NCBI GenBank assembly: GCA_036897485.1 | Contig: JAYMTF010000779.1 | Location: forward strand, 1-30,365 | Source: Pelargonium nanum | Lineage: Eukaryota; Streptophyta; Magnoliopsida; Geraniales; Geraniaceae | Length of the DNA stretch: 30,365 nt | Reading direction: 5' to 3' | Notes under the pieces: model-generated | What the model saw: the letters and a program-made list of their open reading frames with translations, nothing else | Told to the model about the DNA's origin: nothing | Databases searched by the model: none | Made by a program: the position numbers and the translations under genes | Part shown: piece after piece, positions 18,289 through 29,059 of the stretch | Numbering within the stretch: the first letter of the stretch is position 1 | How the letters are laid out: each line of letters opens with the position of its first letter

Positions 18289-19167
18289 ATGAGTTCCGAT
18301 CAAGAAGTTGTAACACCGACATGCTCGAGTTCAAACTCTCAAGTTTTGGCGAGTTGCACGCAACACGAGTTTGCAAATATTTCTCCAAATGAAGAACAAT
18401 GCGATGAAACAAATGACACACAGATTACATGGAGCGTTGACCATGACGAAATGCTTCCAAGCGCTTGGCTCACTATATTAAACTATCTCGTATTAGACAG
18501 TTTGGAGGATGAGTTCTTTTGGAATCTAGTCATTGGGTACTTCATCGACAATCGCAAATCTAGACCGTCAAGACAACAACATGCAATGAAGTCACGTTGG
18601 GAATGGTTAAGCAAAATGGTCTATGACTTCAACATTGCCCATCATCTAATTGTAGGACATCATAGCGGGTGGTCTAATGATCAAGTGATGCAGTCGGCAC
18701 ACGAGCTTTGTAGTTCTCGCCATAAGAAACCTTTTATTCACGATCATGTGTGGTTGATGGTGAAAGACGAAGCAAAATGGAAAGCAAACCCGTCATCTAC
18801 GACAAGGGTCAATGAATCAAGAGCAAACACGTCGGCATCCAATGCAGATACGAGGATCAACATCGAGGAAGGTAAAATCGAAATGCGACCCATTGGTAAA
18901 AAAACAGCAATGACCAGAAAGAGAAAAGGAAAATCAAATGTGACCAAGAGAAATTCAAATGATTTCAATCACATTTGGAAGGATATTATGGAATTATCAA
19001 AGAGAAAACTCTCACTCATGGAGGAGTTTATCAAAATATTGCAGCATGATTCATTTTTAAAAGATTATGAAATTCTTATGAAGGATACTGGTTCCATGAC
19101 TAAGGAGCAACTTCACATTCATCGTCACTTTTGTTCGATTCTTAAATCTAAATATAATATTTCGTAA
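18289..19167 (+). CDS. Harbinger ORF1-like / NAM-associated domain protein (Myb/SANT-like), single exon
   Basis: 292 residues in one uninterrupted exon. The frame is also open to an earlier ATG at 18199 (30 more codons), but MSSDQEVV at 18289 follows a leader-like CT-rich stretch and is the usual style of start. Residues 47-165 form a trihelix/Myb-like DNA-binding module, with spaced aromatic residues in ITWSVDHDEMLPSAWL, FFWNLVIGYF and KSRWEWLSKM, closing with HDHVWLMVKDEAKW. A basic RPIGKKTA..KRKGKS block (about 200-215) and a C-terminal helical region follow, as in the NAM-associated family. Plant PIF/Harbinger transposons encode such an ORF1 beside a DDE transposase, and many domesticated copies exist, often misnamed glutathione S-transferase T3-like. 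No transposase ORF is within this window. It may be an orphan transposon gene or a co-opted host gene. Confidence 0.8.
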   Translation: MSSDQEVVTPTCSSSNSQVLASCTQHEFANISPNEEQCDETNDTQITWSVDHDEMLPSAWLTILNYLVLDSLEDEFFWNLVIGYFIDNRKSRPSRQQHAMKSRWEWLSKMVYDFNIAHHLIVGHHSGWSNDQVMQSAHELCSSRHKKPFIHDHVWLMVKDEAKWKANPSSTTRVNESRANTSASNADTRINIEEGKIEMRPIGKKTAMTRKRKGKSNVTKRNSNDFNHIWKDIMELSKRKLSLMEEFIKILQHDSFLKDYEILMKDTGSMTKEQLHIHRHFCSILKSKYNIS

Positions 19168-19749
19168 TTTCTTTATGTAATTTTGAATTAATGCAGAATT
19201 TATTGTAATTTTAGTTTATGCAATTTATAATTAATGCATTTTCTATTGTAATCTCTCTTTTAATTAATTGCAACAGTTTTGTCTATTTAGATTTGCGACT
19301 CTCGATGACGTGTTTGTCGACGTCTCCGTTCACCTGCTTTATTTCCCTGATCACTTGTATTAGGGCTAGATTTAAGTCTCATAACACAACTGAAAACTGA
19401 AAATTATAGAGAGAAATGAATTTTTCACAGGAAAAGACATTCAAAATGTGTACTTGAAATGTGCTCACTCCAATGAATTTATTTTTTCTCTTATCAATCT
19501 GTTCGAGGACCCGAACATCGCTGGGTTAGAAAACAAGTTACAAAATGAAAACAAGTAAATATTCTTGTACATATCAAAAATTTCCTCAACTCCAATATAC
19601 ATCTGATCTATATATATATCCTCATCTTTTCAGATGTTGAACAAAAATCCATTTCAATGCTGGCTGATAAGAGTGTGATCATTTACAAGCCACCAACAGT
19701 TACATGTCCAAAAATGTAGCTCTAATTTATTGTCATCTTCGACACCGGC
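19168..19749. other. Convergent spacer between Harbinger-like gene and ECH
   Basis: AT-rich, with several AATTTATTGTAATTTTAG-like stretches just after the stop of the Harbinger-like gene. No terminal inverted repeat matching upstream sequence was found that would define a Harbinger element. Nothing else recognised. Confidence 0.55.
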
Positions 19750-22517
19750 TCAAACCACGCTGAATGCAGTTTGTAACGTGGATGAGAAGCGATTTGCAAT
19801 GGTCTGGGAGGCGAATTGTTGTATCTGCTTCTTGGCATCTGACAAGAACATACTGTATTTAGTTTTTGTTCTTTAAGAAAATCAAATTCGAAAGAACAGA
19901 TCAAAGAGTAGGTGATGGAGACAGTAAACATGGAGAGTAGCCATAAGAATAAAGAGTACTAGAAGACATGAAAGAGACGAACAAATAAAACAATCTAAGA
20001 TGGGAATATGTTTTATTTCCTCCGTCTCAAAATGAGCGTCCACTTTCTCTAAGTTAGTTATGCATGAGATACCAACCAGATACCTTAAGATTAGTTAGCT
20101 AGATTCCTTAAATTTGACCCTCCTATTTAACATTGAATCATATATAGAATCATGAACTCCGATAGGATATAAGAGAACCCAGACGAAAAAGATTACTCAC
20201 CTTTGCGGCATTTGGTGAAGCCAACAATATTTGCAAGGCTGAGAGTCAAACAAACTCCAACGACGAGGAGATAGTCAGCTTCAAACCTTATAAGAGAGAA
20301 AATTCCAAGCAAAACCCATGCAGCCGCCTATAAAACATATGGCAATGTAAGATATAGATAGATGCATACAATCTGAAACAGATGCAACATACCACAGAAT
20401 ATAGTGTATATAGCCAACTCAACCAAACAGGTTCTGGAGTGCCACTCACGCAAAAACTTCTCATTTGTTCAAAAATATTGTCATAATCTTACAACCCAAT
20501 ATTTCAAGTGCTTCTTCACACTCTTCACCAGATTCCTCGCACAACATTTAACACAATGAACTTTTATCATTTAGGTATTGTCTGGCAACGGGAAAGTTGA
20601 CAAGGGCATTTGACGCATAGAAAAGTAAAAGGAAAATGCAGAATAACGAGTCCTGGAATGTGAATACTTTGCTTGGTTCAAAATTGTAAGAAGTGGGTGA
20701 AAAGTTAGGAAAGTGAGACAATCATTTAATTGCCCTCCACTAAGTTAGAAGTGTGAATACTCTGTTTGATTCAAAATTGTAAACAAGTGCTCTATGCATT
20801 CTCTGTTTTCAACATAATTTCTATAAACATGTTGTATTTCCTTGATTAAGATTATGACGTGTATATTACATGCTATAGTTAGCCCATGTTTGCTTACCGT
20901 AAGGTATAGGGTCCACCAAAACAACCATGCATCTTTCTTGTTCATCCGAGCCAATGACTGACAAAGCCAATGCATGCATCATATCAGATTCAAATAATGA
21001 TAAATGACAATCATGTAAATGGCAACTATGGCTTGATATACCAGAATTTTAATAAATGAAAGCACTAACCTCATGGTCCAGGCATTCAAATTTCCACACA
21101 CTTTCGCCAAGATCATTTATCTCATTCCACCACCTCAAGCCAACTAAAATACGCCCACTCACATTCTTGACAACCCAAAAATCAAGCGCAGCAAGAAGAG
21201 CAGTCACCACGAAAATAATGACAAAGTTATCGGAAAGGAGGGACGAAAGTATGTAAAACAACAAAGCCGCGCCCTGCAAAAAACAGGAGAAAAACACACA
21301 CTACAGTATAGTAAAGCAAGCAAGGATCTCAAAGCAAAATCTGAAAATAGCTAAATCAGGTATAACAGACCTTGAAGAGAACATGAAAGAAACATGTCTT
21401 TGGATTGCCGTAAGTTTCAGCTGGAGGCTGTGAACAAGAGTAAAGTTACAACATATTTCAAGCAACAATTTATAATACAAAATAATTATTGAACAATAAC
21501 CCACAAAAAACGGCCTCTAATTCAAATCATATCCCACAAAATTTAGAAAATCTCATAGATTTACATTTTGAATTCTCATAGAAGGTTCTCAAGAATCAAA
21601 CTTCAAATTGAATATATGCTTCAAAGTTCTAAACATGGCGTAACTCAAGCTTGTCAATAGGAAGGAGAATTGTTTTCCAAAACTAAGCAAACCAATTCAT
21701 TAGGGTCATAACCGCTTGCTTTTGTGGGTCTTCAGTAATGAAGACTTTCCTATCTAAAAGTTTGATATATCACCCTTTCCTCCGCATTTTCTCAGCAACC
21801 AAACAGAACCCACCAATTATATCTTAAGAGCCACGGTTCCTTGACAGCCCAATACAATGTGTGGCATCCATTCAACCTACCCCGATTCTCCCATGGGACA
21901 AAATAACAAATTTTGGACAAAAAATGATACCTATGATGCACGGACACTCTCATCATCTCAACGTCCCGTCGGACACTTTATGGATCAGTGTCTCCCAATT
22001 TTTTAATAATGTTTTTAAGAGACGTGTCAGACGCCTTGAGATCCTCATTATTTCTAATGAATGAGTTCGACACTTTAAAACACATAGACGAGCATGAATT
22101 GACGTAACCTATATGCACTAGTATAGAAAAGATAAATTATCTAAAATGTATGATATTATAAAAATTGTGTCGCAGTATCCGTGTCATGTATCCCGTACCC
22201 GTGTCTGTGCAACATTGATACCAACACAACAGTTGAACAAAATTTAACCCAACAACTCATTGAGCATTTTCCCAGTAAAACCCAAATCACAAGAGTAATT
22301 GTCCTTTTCCCACAGTTTTCTCAGTATCCAAACAAAGGGTAACCTCAAAATTTACGAAATGCAGATCAGATGATAATCCTCATACGTTCAAAAATCGAAT
22401 CAACCGTATCAATCACAACAATGCGTATAAACATGCAAAATCTACGAGCGAAGAAACCGAAAAATTCGCAGGAAACATAAGGAGAGAGACGAGTCAACTC
22501 ACCGTGATGAGATCCAT
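19750..22517 (-). CDS. ECH: ECHIDNA, Golgi/TGN membrane protein of the TVP23 family
   Basis: Exons (5' to 3') 22517-22503, 21427-21371, 21273-21070, 20957-20898, 20327-20201 and 19838-19750 give 183 residues; Arabidopsis ECH is 186 as I recall. The protein is a trans-Golgi-network membrane protein needed for secretion and cell elongation, working with YIP proteins. It has PPAETYGNPKTCFFHVLFK, then hydrophobic segments FYILSSLLSDNFVIIFVV and ALLAALDFWVV. The family signature KNVSGRILVGLRWWNEIND follows, then SVWKFECLDHE, SLARMNKKDAWLFWWTLYLT, a further membrane hairpin (AWVLLGIFSLIRFEADYLLV) and the tail FTKCRKDAKKQIQQFASQ. All are intact. Exon 1 encodes only MDLIT. Intron 1 is long (1,075 bp) and holds a MITE. 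It is head to head with CSP41B. Confidence 0.95.
21933..22215. mobile_element. MITE-like element in ECH intron 1
   Basis: The left end ATGATGCACGGACAC and the reverse complement of the right end ATGTTGCACAGACAC match at 13 of 15 positions. The flanks are TGATACCT (21925-21932) and TGATACCA (22216-22223), 7 of 8 matching, the size of a hAT target-site duplication. The interior (283 bp total) is AT-rich with CGTCCCGTCGGACAC and CCGTGTCATGTATCCCGTAC repeats near the ends and encodes nothing. Confidence 0.65.
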
Positions 22518-23262
22518 TGTCAGAGAAATTCAGAAAATTGAAGAGAACAAATTGTGGGTTGTGTTTGTGGTGAATCTATCTCTAGCTGATGAACATTACA
22601 TGGCAAATCTTTCGAAAATTTCAGGGAAATGTTTTATAGTTTTATGCATCTGGTATCCAATTTAGTATAATTGTGAAAGAAACCCTTGTATTTGAGAAAA
22701 ATCTATATTTTACCTTAAGACGTTTACTTATTTTCCATTTTACCCCTATTTCCTTAACTATTACTGATAAAGCCTGTGACGAGTTCGTATCATGCTCAAG
22801 ATTGACTGTGTGATATATTAGCCACACGACACGTTTAGTAATCATACAGAAACACTGGACACAAACGCCACATTTAACTGAAGAAGCGGAATTGACACGA
22901 CATAAGACGATTAGCACAACAAGGGCCAAGTTAGTGTTTCAGTTTTTTTTTTTCTTTCAAGCCCAAAAAAGGCCCATTATGATTTGAACATTTGAGCCTT
23001 TTGGGTTTGGACAGTTGTGTCAAGCATCAGAGGCTCAATCTTCAGAGAATCAAAACTGTCTGTGGCCATGGTTGGTGCAGTTGAGAGGTTGTGGATATGA
23101 TAAAACCAAGGTAAGGTCTTGTGGGTCACTGTCTTATCCTCCTCTAATGGCCACAATGAGACACAAAACCAAAGAAGTAGAGATGGGCTCAGAAAAGTTT
23201 TCTTCAAATTTCAGCCCCAAACCAGCTCCAAGAAAGAAGAAGGATAGAGATAGAGAAGCATC
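22518..23262. promoter_or_regulatory. Shared promoter of the divergent pair ECH (-) and CSP41B (+)
   Basis: 745 bp lie between the two start codons. CAAGCCCAAAAAAGGCCCAT (22959-22978) contains TGGGCC/TGGGCT site II motifs on the minus strand. On the CSP41B side, CTTATCC near 23130 and GATAA near 23098 are I-box-like light-response motifs. About 22770-22925 carries ACACGACACG/GACACGACATAAG words resembling the CACGACAC repeats of the MITE family in AP3M. Confidence 0.45.
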
Positions 23263-26200
23263 ATGGCAAGGTTGGTGGTGGTGCAGCAGCCAAAGCAGCT
23301 TTCTCTTTCCTCTCTCCATTCCTCTTTCTCTGACTTCAATGGCACCAAGATGCTTCACAACCATGTTCAGGTCCACTCTCTTTCCTTATCCTTCTTTGAC
23401 CTCTCAATTATTATCTGTTGGGTTAGGGTTTGAGAAATGCTGAAAAATGCCATTTTTAAAGAACTTGAAATTGGCATTGTAGATGATTACTTGTTTTAGT
23501 GGGTGTTTTGTGAATTCACTATTGCATTTAGCATAGACACAAACTTGTTGGGCAAGAGACATTGAGTTTTGATTCATGTTTATATGGTGTCCTGTACTTG
23601 GGATTGGATGATAACTTGCTTTGGTGGGTGTTTTGTAAAATGTACTATTTCATTTAGCAGAGACACAAACATGGTGGGCAAGAGACATTGTGTGTTGAGT
23701 TAAGTTTATATGATGTCCTGAACATGGGATTGGATGATAGTTAAAGTATCCCAAACTGAAAGAGTGTCGAGTCTGAGACAACTTGATATGCTAGCTGGAC
23801 CATCCAACTCATAACTTAAGCTTTTGGGTTGATTGAAAGTCTGTCAGGTATAGAGCTGGTTTGGTTTTGGCCTAGTGACCCGTTTGTGTTGCCTCCTTTT
23901 TTGGTACACGTGCAAGGTGTGTTGTGAGACCATTTAATTGGACGCTCCACCTGCCGATCAAAAAAAAATTGGACGCTCCACCTAATAATTTAAATTTTGG
24001 GGTTTAAGTAAAGTTTGATGGACCTTAGTGTTGAAACTTACCATGTTACAAGTGATTGTAGTTTGAGACCTCTTAATATACGAGTTGGGTCTTACTCTTT
24101 CATCAGCTAGCTCAGACTTTTGGGTTGCAATATGATAATGCGGTAAAAGGATGGTTTGACCTTGGGCCCATGTCTGTCTGTGTTGCCTCCCAGACTGCAC
24201 GCGAGGGAGAGACGGAGAGGATTGAAATATGTCCACATGAAATGCGAGCACATGGTGGAGAGACCTTATTATAGCTTAGCCTTTTTGGTTGGAGTTAGTT
24301 AACATATAACAAGTCATTGTCGCATCTTGATGCTTATGACACTTCCATATTACACTAATTTGATAACACTCACTTGGGAATTTATTAAAGCATGTAGAAA
24401 AAGGTTTTCGCTTTGTGTTGTACTTAAGAGATTAGAGAAGCAGAAAAGTGTGATTGACTCGTTTTATAAGAACCCTTTTGAACATCTATCGGTATGCATG
24501 TTCCTTATGCTAGTGTAACCATTTAGGCTGAAAGGTAAATGAAGTTGTATAGGAAGTACCTAACCCTAGAGAACTCGATAGCTCGATGTAACATCTTAAA
24601 GATAATGATTTAATCTTTCTCATATTTGATCACAGTACAAGAGAAATGTGTCACGACCAAGAGCAGGATTACAAATTACAGCATCAGCTAAGAAGATTCT
24701 CATAATGGGAGGCACCCGGTTCATTGGTGTGTTTTTGTCTAGACTTCTTGTCAAAGAGGGTCATCAGGTAATACCTTACTTTCAAAAAAATAATCTTCAC
24801 ATTTTTGTGCTTTATATGCTCTGCTTCAATAATTTTCACTTCAATTATTATAGGTGACTTTGTTCACAAGAGGAAAAGCGCCCATTACTCAACAGTTACC
24901 TGGTGAATCCGATTCAGATTTTGCTGATTTTTCTTCCAAGGTATATATAGGCCTCAAAACTCCAGCAGGATGATGATATTTTTTAACTACAATGTTTGAC
25001 ATTTTGTTATATTCTTCCTTTGATAAATGTTGACAAGTGATTAAGTTTTGCGATTTGTTGTGATTTCTAGATCTTGCATTTGAAAGGAGACAGGAAGGAT
25101 TTCGATTTCGTGAAATCTAGTCTTTCAGCTGAAGGATTCGACGTTGTTTATGACATAAATGGTGCGCTATACTTTATTTCTATCCGTGCACTCCTTTCAT
25201 GTTGTGCCATCAATTAATTAACTTCTTTTTGGATACTTTCAGGGCGAGAGGCAGCTGAAGTGGAACCCATAATTGATGCACTACCAAATCTAGATCAGTA
25301 AGCTCCGAAACTTCATTGCAAGTGTTTATGTAGTTTACTTCCAATCATTCCCAAAGAGTTCCAAGTGGTCATTTGCGATGAAATTTTATTTAGTTTCTTA
25401 TTTGGTTATGGACTTATTGTGACAATAGTTGAAAGTTGAAACCATATGATCAACATGTCAAAATTGTTTGGAATACAATATTTGAAATCTAGAATAGAAT
25501 ATCTTATGAATATCTGGTCGTCCATATGGAAAATCAAATAGTAATCCATGAGTTTATCGGAAAAATAGTTTTGAGACTCGACTGATTCACTAACCCATTG
25601 GAATATGTGTTTTGACTCCAAATGTAAGAGGCTTCGTGAGTTGTTTGGTGTCCCTTATGATAGAATTCGGAAACATTCCCTATTATTTCAGCTCTGGACA
25701 TCAAATTTCTCAGGTGGCGTGTCACATAAAAAGTCGCGAGAATGATAGTATCTTTCCTCTCAATAACAAATGAATTCTAAAAATCGATCTTCTTCGATCC
25801 TCAGGTACATATACTGCTCATCAGCTGGTGTTTATCTAAAATCTGATCTCATGCCACATTTTGAGGTAATTTCATGATCTTATTCCCATTTTTTTTAGAG
25901 TATATAAGGGGTAAAATAGTCTTTTTTATCTTTAGTTGTTAACAAAGTTACTAACAAAATGGTGTGACTAAACTTAAGATTAGTTAAATGCTGTCGAAAA
26001 TACTATCAATTTGTAACGTGTTTGTGGGCAATACTACGGGTTAGTTATTAGTAATCACCCTTCAAAGAACATTGTCTTATTTTCTACTTCCCTTTCAACT
26101 TGTTTTCTGGTATAGACCGATGCAGTTGATCCAAAGAGTAGGCACAAGGGGAAGCTCGAGACTGAAGCTATGCTCGACTCGAAGGGTGTAAATTGGACTT

Positions 26201-27070
26201 CAATTAGGCCCGTCTACATCTACGGGCCCTTGAACTACAACCCCGTTGAGGAGTGGTTCTTCCACAGGTTGAAAGCTGGTCGCCCAATTCCCGTTCCCAA
26301 CTCAGGCATACAAATCACCCAACTTGGTCATGTTAAGGTAAGTCATAGCATTGATCAGCTACAAGTACCACATTTTTACCTAAATACGTAAATTTGCACG
26401 TTACACGACATTTAGCTCCAAAGCAAGAGTACCTTTCTAATTGTTGAGTTCTATATGTTTCCAGGATTTGGCGACAGCTTTTCTTAAGGTTCTCGGGAAC
26501 GAAAAAGCCAGCTTGGAAGTATTCAACATCTCGGGAGATAAGTATGTCACCTTTGACGGGTTGGCAAAGGCGTGTGCGAAGGTAACAAGAATTGCTAGCA
26601 TATTAGTTGCTGACATGTATTATAACTCTGTTATGTGACGGGTGCTATTAATAGCTGTTAACTTTCTCGCTGTGCTTGTTCTTCAAGGCTGGTGGATTTC
26701 CCGAGCCTGAGATTGTCCACTATAACCCCAAGGACTTCGACTTTGGTAAAAAGAAAGCTTTCCCGTTCCGCGATCAGGTAAATTTGCAGTTCTAGCTAAC
26801 TCATATGGTTCGTGATTTGGCGGGCATTGCATTTTTATACTATGGAACCTGTTTTTGCTCGGGAAATGTTGATTGTTTTGTGAATTTATGCAGCATTTCT
26901 TCGCATCAGTGGACAAGGCGAAGCATGTGCTCGGGTGGAAACCGGAGTTTGACCTCGTGGAAGGCCTCACAGACTCGTACAATCTGGATTTCGGAAGAGG
27001 AACGTTCCGGAAAGAAGCTGATTTCTCCACTGATGACATGATTCTTGAGAAGAGTCTTGTTTTGAAATAA
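23263..27070 (+). CDS. CSP41B: Chloroplast stem-loop binding protein of 41 kDa b (CSP41b), atypical SDR
   Basis: Exons 23263-23370, 24636-24767, 24854-24940, 25071-25161, 25243-25297, 25805-25865, 26116-26337, 26465-26581, 26688-26777 and 26894-27070 join to 379 residues (Arabidopsis 378, from memory). It is an RNA-binding protein of the chloroplast stroma that stabilises plastid transcripts and associates with ribosomes. Exon 1 and the start of exon 2 encode the transit peptide (MARLVVVQQPKQLSLSSLHS). The Rossmann start ILIMGGTRFIG (57-67) carries the GxxGxxG nucleotide-binding pattern. Conserved blocks follow: VTLFTRGKAPI, GDRKDFDFVKSSLSAEGFDV, QYIYCSSAGVYLKSD, WTSIRPVYIYGPLNYNPVEE, LGHVKDLATAFLKVLGNEKA, HFFASVDKAKHVLGWKPEFD and GRGTFRKEADFSTDDMIL. 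All are intact. Intron 1 (1,265 bp) has collected a tandem duplication and retroelement remnants. A possible AATAAA polyadenylation signal is at 27200-27205. Confidence 0.97.
23482..23732 (+). repeat. Tandem duplication (125 + 126 bp) in CSP41B intron 1
   Basis: 23482-23606 and 23607-23732 align end to end. Shared blocks include GTGGGTGTTTTGT, CATTTAGCA.AGACACAAAC and GGGCAAGAGACATTG, and GGGATTGGATGATA lies at the second and third joints. A few bases of a third copy follow at 23733-23742. The copies differ at many single positions, so the duplication is not recent. Confidence 0.9.
23750..24305 (+). mobile_element. Decayed short-LTR (TRIM-like) repeats, two overlapping copies
   Basis: TGTTGAAACTTACCATG (about 24030) and ATTGAAATATGTCCACATG (about 24220) look like two starts of one short LTR. 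Each is followed by a GAGACC and, further on, a TTTTGGGTT/TTTTTGGTT block, and the second ends near GTTAACA (24298-24304). Between them lie GGTTTGACCTTGGGCCCATG and the GTGTTGCCTCC block shared with MSL intron 4. An earlier partial copy (about 23750-23935) has ACTTAAGCTTTTGGGTTG, GGTATAGAGC (a degraded tRNA-Met PBS) and the same GTGTTGCCTCC. Coordinates and class are approximate. Confidence 0.4.
23936..23983 (+). mobile_element. Micro-retroposon: 14-bp poly-A insert between perfect 17-bp direct repeats
   Basis: AATTGGACGCTCCACCT occurs at 23936-23952 and 23967-23983, separated only by GCCGATCAAAAAAA. An insertion consisting of a few bases plus poly-A, flanked by a 17-bp target-site duplication, is what extreme 5' truncation of a LINE or SINE copy leaves. 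Confidence 0.7.
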
Positions 27071-27276
27071 ACTATACTACTCATTATTGCCTTCAATGTC
27101 CTATGTTGTTTTCATCATTTTCTTCAGATTTCCACTCATTGTTCATTGACTCAATTCACTGAATGTTAGGGTTTTGTAATGTTCTAATGTGTATCTTTCA
27201 ATAAAACATATTAGCATGAAAATGTACAAGTCAAAAAATGGCTCTAGAGAAACTCTTGTGATGAACTGGTTATCTT
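27071..27276 (+). other. CSP41B 3' region
   Basis: The 3' untranslated region follows the TAA at 27068-27070. AATAAA at 27200-27205 lies about 130 bp downstream and is the likely polyadenylation signal. The cleavage site is not visible. Confidence 0.5.
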
Positions 27277-27474
27277 GATTTGCACTGTACCAAGGCATAT
27301 TGGGCCAAGCGCTATGCGCTTTGGATTTCCTTGCTGACGGTATGGAGTGAGATTTATGTGTTTAAGGGGAGAACTAACAACTAACTCGGGTGACGCCCCC
27401 ACTATGGAGTGAGAAACACTAGCCTTTGTAGACCTGTTGTTCCGTCGCTTAAAAAAAAAAAAAAAAGATTTGCA
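27277..27474 (+). mobile_element. 5'-truncated retroposon with A16 tail and GATTTGCA duplication
   Basis: GATTTGCA at 27277-27284 recurs at 27467-27474, directly after a run of 16 A (27451-27466). The 182-bp insert 27285-27466 has no pol III boxes that I can see and ends GTTGTTCCGTCGCTT before the poly-A. This is most like the 3' end of an L1-type LINE, or a SINE of unknown type. Confidence 0.7.
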
Positions 27475-28877
27475 ATGTCTAGACATTTCACATCAAAGAG
27501 TGGGTAAATAGATTGGGAATCAAACCAATTTGTTGTTGGAGACATTAGTATAATTAGAAGTTGGCAATTTTGTTGATCAGGTCGATTCGCTGGAGTTAGA
27601 TTTCACTATTTAAATATAAAAATACGTGTTGGATCGTACCATTTGACCCAAAAGTTCGAACCGAGTTAAACATCATATCGATCGCTACATTGTCACACTT
27701 TGCCAAATTAGGTATTGGTTGGTTGTAAAATATTAATGACATCAACTAAAGAACAAAATCCCATAAAAATACCAATAAAATATGGAAAAGTGCAAAAGAA
27801 GAAACAAATCCCAATTTCATGAGTTGATCATTTCAAATGAATAAAAAATTCCCCCACCAATACTACAACAAGTTACTCAAAAAAATATGGTAAAAAATTA
27901 AATCACTATCACCTCTTGATTTGGTCGGTTACATCCCCACATTATCTTAAATTAAATTACCTTGATTTGGTCCATAGTCATCACTAGAAATAAATAAATA
28001 AACATTATCCTAAAAATGTTGCCACTTTTTCTATTTTAATATAAAGTATGTGATATGCAAGTTGGACCAACTAACATAACTATAAGTCGGTTTGGTATAA
28101 AGTCCTCACCAAATTTCTACTAAACATTTTTTATCCAACAAAGTGTGGATTTATACTAATTTTCAGTCAAATTAATAGTAAATGGATATAGTTGATTGGG
28201 TCATAGAAGGTGAATCATGCTTTTTATTTAGTAAAGTAATCTTGTATAGGCTGAGCTAATTAATTGATTGATTCTAACAATAATTAAATTAAATTCTCAC
28301 ATAATCATAGCAATGATCAAATAAATACTTTAGAAAACTCTTTTTTTAGACCATTAGTTTAATCTAATTCGAACTTTAATCTCCCCACACACACAATCAA
28401 ATACACTAACATGAACAAGTGATTCAAAATTTCCAAATATTCAGAAAAACGACCAATTGTTATATACTTGATTTGACGACAACAGAGAATCAATGAAACC
28501 AACCATTGTTCTCTTCAAAATCATCAGACACATAACAGTATCAAACAAAACCCACTAGCTATCATAATGGAAAAGGTCAGCATAACGAAAAACAAAACTT
28601 TCAACAATAAAAGACCTACTGTAATATCCACCAAGATAGTAGAAACAAATTGTAGAGCTAACATAACTATTAAAATACGATTTAAAACAAAACAACTGAT
28701 GCAAAACGAATCAATCTACTTGTAGTTAACATACTTTTACAAACTAGCATATAGTAAAAGCAAGTGTGATAACGAGACGTCTGCGAATGGATCGAACAAG
28801 AGAAGTTAATAATGAGTTTAACCTTTCTAATAATTTTTCCGCATCTAAGTGACGTTCATATGCTAAGTGTCATCTCG
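27475..28877. other. AT-rich gene-free spacer
   Basis: No open frame with plausible composition, no RNA gene and no repeat recognised beyond simple A/T runs. Low GC throughout. Confidence 0.6.
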
Positions 28878-28927
28878 ATAATGGCCTATTTTTTTTTTTT
28901 TTTTTTGAGAGAAATAATGGCCTATTT
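28878..28927 (-). mobile_element. Micro-retroposon: poly-T/GAGAGAA insert between perfect 14-bp direct repeats
   Basis: ATAATGGCCTATTT occurs at 28878-28891 and 28914-28927. The 22 bases between are 15 T followed by GAGAGAA. On the minus strand this is TTCTCTC plus a poly-A tail flanked by a 14-bp target-site duplication, again an almost fully truncated retroposon. Confidence 0.7.
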
Positions 28928-29059
28928 ATAAGTTAATTAACTTGTGATTTTGAGGACAACATCAAATAATTAATAATTTCACCATAAACATCTCTTAATA
29001 AATTAAATTCTTTATTTAATACATTAACAAAATCAGATTTATTATATTAAAAAAAATTA

